A stretch of DNA of 15,061 nt. It comes from Caldifarciminota bacterium. Lineage in GTDB: Bacteria; Hydrothermota; Tepidihabitantia; Tepidihabitantales; Tepidihabitantaceae. Positions 12,893-15,061 of this stretch are shown in pieces (within the stretch, counting starts at the first letter, position 1; every line of letters begins with the position of its first letter). The notes below the pieces were generated by a model that was not told where the DNA came from, did no database searches, and saw nothing but the letters and a program-made list of their open reading frames with translations. Location: NCBI GenBank assembly GCA_011049385.1, contig DSBX01000158.1:1-15061 (forward strand), written 5' to 3'. The translations under genes and the position numbers were made by a program.

Positions 12893-14821
12893 TCAGCGCT
12901 GGATTACGAACTCCACGCGCCGGTTGAGCTGGCGGCCTTCATCGGTATCGTTCGGGGCGATCGGCTTGGTCAGCCCATAGCCCTTGGCGGTGAGCCGCTT
13001 GGGCTCGATGCCGCCGTGCTGGACCAGGAAGTTGACCACCGCGTAGGCGCGCCGCTCGGAGAGCCGCTGGTTCGCCTCGGCACTGCCGATGTTGTCGGTG
13101 TGCCCCTGGATTTCGACGGTGATATCCGGGTTATCCTTCATCACCTGGGCGGCTTCGAGCAGGGCCGGGTAGGACTCGGTGCGCAGGTCGGCCTTGGCGA
13201 ACTCGAAGTAGACGCCGCGCAGGGTCAGCACCATACCCCGGCTGACCAGCTCGTAGACCCGGGTCGTCGTCTGGCCCTTCTCGACCGGGAAGGTGCTGGT
13301 CACCGGCAGGTAACCCTCGGCCTCGACCTTCACCTCGTAGCCGGCGACCGGCAGTTCGACCGAGAACTCGCCGGTGCCCGGGTCGGTACCGATCGAGGCG
13401 CGCCGGGCGTCGGTGAAGCTGATGGTCGCGGCGAGGCCGTCTCCGGACTGCTTGTCCACGACCTTGCCGGAGAAGGCACCCTTCATATCCAGCGGTGCGA
13501 GTCCGACGTTGAGCTTGGCCAGCCCGCCGTCCTCGACATCGATGACCCGCTCCTCGGGGAAGTATCCGTCCTTCTCGACCCGGACGCCGACCAGCCCGGC
13601 GGGTACGTTGTCGGCCCGGAAGAAGCCGGTGATGTCGTTCGAGGTGACCGGCTCGACGCCGGTGCCGACGAACTGGATTTCCGCTTCCAGCGGCAGGTTC
13701 GAGTAGGAGTCGAAGACCCGGCCGGTGACGGTGCCGTAGGGCACGAGCGGGTTCAGCATGAAGGTGTGGTTGGCGTAGCCCTGGTCCACGATGACCAGCG
13801 GCACCGCGTCGGAGATGTAGCCGTCGGCCGAAGCCTCGACGATGACCACTCCGACCGGCGAGCGCTGGAGGAAGAAGATGCCGTTGTCGTCCGCGCGCTG
13901 GGTCCGGAAGCGGCGGTTCGGTGAGCTGACGGTCGCGCCGGCGAGGGGCATCCCCGAGCGGGCGTCAGCGACCTTGCCTGCAAGCCGGCCGAACGGACGC
14001 GGCGGCGGCTTCGGGAACGGAGAGACGAAGTTGAAGCCGAGAATCGCCTGGTAGTCCGGCACCTCGTCGGTCAGGCCGATTTCCACGCCGCCGGTGATGT
14101 GGAAGTACGGAATCCGAATGCGGACGCCGGGGGAGACGCGTGCCCTCGGGGTGTAGTCGCGGCCGATGAGCGCCATGTGGTCCTCGGTCTTCGGGACTTC
14201 GGAGAACGCCTCGACGAACACGTCCACGGCGTCGGAATGGAACTCGATGCCCGCGCCGGCGAACTGGTCGCCATTGTCCTCGAGGCTCTGGCCGTAGTTG
14301 AACATCAGGGTGGGCAGGGTCTTGTACAGGTCGGCCAGGCGCAGGGCAGCGACGCCGCGCCAGCTCCGGCCGGTGGTGAACAACCCGTCCAGGAAACCAT
14401 CGTCCTGGAACTCATACTCGTCCCGCTCCATCATCATGTGGCCGACGCCGGCCAGCTTCAGGACGGGCAGGAAAGACAGCGACAGCTTCGCGCCGAACTG
14501 CTGGCCCTGCCAGTCGTAGTAGAGCTGGCTCGGCTTCGTCGTGTAGTCGGTCACGCCGACGAGACTGCCGAACACTTCGACGAACGGGAACGGCGCATAG
14601 CTCATTTCGAACCCGAAGAGCGGGCCGCGGTAGGTGGCGCTGTCGCCGACGGCACCGCGGGTGAACATCCAGCGGTTGGCGAAGACGAGTGCGCCGTCCT
14701 CCTCAACGCGGGCGTCCTGCACCCGCCACAGGCCGCGGCCGCCGCCCAGCGCCGGGTCGGCGTAGGCCAGCGGCACCGCCAGGGCGGTGAGGACCAGTAG
14801 TACGATCAGCTTTCTCTGCAT
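12893..14821 (-). CDS. OmpA-family outer-membrane protein with three carboxypeptidase-regulatory-like domains
   Basis: A 642-residue secreted protein. A signal peptide (1-21, cleavage near AYA/DP) precedes a probable beta-barrel (about 30-266) with alternating aromatic strands and a terminal LGFNFVSPF. A Pro-rich hinge follows, then three carboxypeptidase-regulatory-like beta domains (about 279-357, 363-443, 448-525), each starting GxVxD or GKVxD and ending near a DGY or EGY turn. The C-terminal OmpA domain (about 530-642) has YFEFAKADL, IQGHTDNIGS and NDTDEGRQLNRRVEF, with the Asp and Arg that bind diaminopimelate in peptidoglycan. It likely anchors the outer membrane to the wall. Ribosome site GGAGG lies 4 nt before the ATG. 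It converges on the pil operon and is a separate unit; any link to pili is only positional. Confidence 0.9.
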   Translation of the reverse strand: MQRKLIVLLVLTALAVPLAYADPALGGGRGLWRVQDARVEEDGALVFANRWMFTRGAVGDSATYRGPLFGFEMSYAPFPFVEVFGSLVGVTDYTTKPSQLYYDWQGQQFGAKLSLSFLPVLKLAGVGHMMMERDEYEFQDDGFLDGLFTTGRSWRGVAALRLADLYKTLPTLMFNYGQSLEDNGDQFAGAGIEFHSDAVDVFVEAFSEVPKTEDHMALIGRDYTPRARVSPGVRIRIPYFHITGGVEIGLTDEVPDYQAILGFNFVSPFPKPPPRPFGRLAGKVADARSGMPLAGATVSSPNRRFRTQRADDNGIFFLQRSPVGVVIVEASADGYISDAVPLVIVDQGYANHTFMLNPLVPYGTVTGRVFDSYSNLPLEAEIQFVGTGVEPVTSNDITGFFRADNVPAGLVGVRVEKDGYFPEERVIDVEDGGLAKLNVGLAPLDMKGAFSGKVVDKQSGDGLAATISFTDARRASIGTDPGTGEFSVELPVAGYEVKVEAEGYLPVTSTFPVEKGQTTTRVYELVSRGMVLTLRGVYFEFAKADLRTESYPALLEAAQVMKDNPDITVEIQGHTDNIGSAEANQRLSERRAYAVVNFLVQHGGIEPKRLTAKGYGLTKPIAPNDTDEGRQLNRRVEFVIQR

Positions 14822-14857
14822 AGTACCTCCAGTTGGTTAAGGGCTGTTAGACGCAAG

Positions 14858-14883
14858 GCCGAACGGACGCGATTCCGTTCGGC
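14858..14883 (-). promoter_or_regulatory. Stable hairpin in the 5' UTR of the OmpA-family gene
   Basis: GCCGAACGGA (14858-14867) and TCCGTTCGGC (14874-14883) form a perfect 10-bp stem with a 6-nt loop. It lies about 36 nt before the start codon and within the roughly 100-nt leader predicted from the promoter at 14930-14958. No T-run follows on the minus strand, so it is not a typical terminator. It could stabilise the mRNA or control translation, as known for some ompA messages. Confidence 0.55.
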
Positions 14884-14929
14884 TATCGGTTCGGATTCCT
14901 CAAGCGAAGCTATTCGCCCCATATACGGA

Positions 14930-14958
14930 AGCTTAGCGTCTCCCGGTTGAAATGTCAA
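14930..14958 (-). promoter_or_regulatory. Promoter of the OmpA-family gene
   Basis: On the minus strand TTGACA (14958-14953), a 17-bp spacer and TAAGCT (14935-14930) form a promoter with a perfect -35 and a weaker -10 box. Expected start is about 14923, leaving a leader of about 100 nt with a normal ribosome site. This contrasts with the two leaderless promoters on the plus strand, whose shared GCATCG extension it lacks. Confidence 0.6.
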
Positions 14959-15061
14959 GGGAAAGCGAAGGTCGGTGAAGCTGAGTTCGTGCCGGCAAGC
15001 CGCCGAGGTACGCCGTCGCGAAATCCAGGGCCGGAAGCAATCGCCGATGGACGCCGGAGGA

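Noticed and set aside
12872..13924. A 350-codon plus-strand frame opposite the OmpA-family gene.
   Set aside because: It begins beside the terminator, has no ribosome site and looks like an antisense reading of the OmpA-family domains.
13987..14871. The 15-bp GGCCGAACGGACGCG occurs inside the OmpA-family gene (13987-14001) and in its upstream hairpin (14857-14871).
   Set aside because: A match of this length is within chance for a 15-kb high-GC sequence, and one copy is coding.
14959..15061. Right edge beyond the OmpA-gene promoter, including ATG 15047 and GGAGGA at the end.
   Set aside because: Too little sequence to support a gene; it may hold a ribosome site for a gene beyond the window.
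1..15061. Search for CRISPR arrays, tRNA or rRNA genes and toxin-antitoxin or phage genes.
   Set aside because: No regular repeat-spacer pattern, no RNA gene features and no such proteins were seen by eye.

Overview
The window is about 15 kb of high-GC, gene-dense DNA from a diderm (outer-membrane) bacterium. It carries a secretin with an AMIN domain, an OmpA-type outer-membrane protein and a near-complete type IVa pilus assembly set. No rRNA, tRNA or marker gene is present, so the phylum cannot be fixed. The frequent carboxypeptidase-regulatory-like beta domains and the divergent pilus genes suggest a little-studied lineage, but that is only an impression.

Layout. Positions 1-175: an intergenic edge with two near-identical 18-bp repeats (71-88, 97-114), possibly the end of an insertion sequence whose gene leaves the window on the minus strand. 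It also holds a near-consensus promoter (139-166) that would make a leaderless mRNA. Positions 176-3394: ABC ATPase, ABC-2 permease, a membrane-anchored TPR-like protein and a GspG/PilA-like pilin. The ABC pair plus anchored protein beside pilin genes resembles Myxococcus xanthus pilGHI. Positions 3419-12826: a second near-consensus promoter, again placed for a leaderless start, then three related pseudopilins (two with extra C-terminal beta domains), a PilM-PilN fusion, PilO, two PilP/GspC-like proteins with oppositely charged linkers, the PilQ secretin, a PilT-like ATPase and the prepilin peptidase PilD. All are on the plus strand with tiny gaps or stop/start overlaps, as in an operon. Positions 12847-12870: a perfect 24-bp palindrome, probably a bidirectional terminator. 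Positions 12893-14821 (minus): a large outer-membrane protein made of a probable beta-barrel, three carboxypeptidase-regulatory-like domains and an OmpA peptidoglycan-binding domain, with its own promoter and a 5' UTR hairpin.

How it works together. PilD matures the four prepilins. PilMN and PilO form the inner-membrane alignment platform, and one or both PilP-like proteins link it to the PilQ pore. PilT powers retraction. The ABC/TPR genes probably assist assembly. The extension ATPase PilB and platform protein PilC are not in the window and must lie elsewhere if the machine is a complete pilus.

The most unusual points are the PilM-PilN fusion, the Arg/Lys-rich and Glu/Ala/Pro-rich PilP-like pair, the pseudopilin family with a shared GNPD...DFGY motif and growing C-terminal beta domains, and two leaderless promoters sharing a 13-bp CTTGACAGCATCG box.
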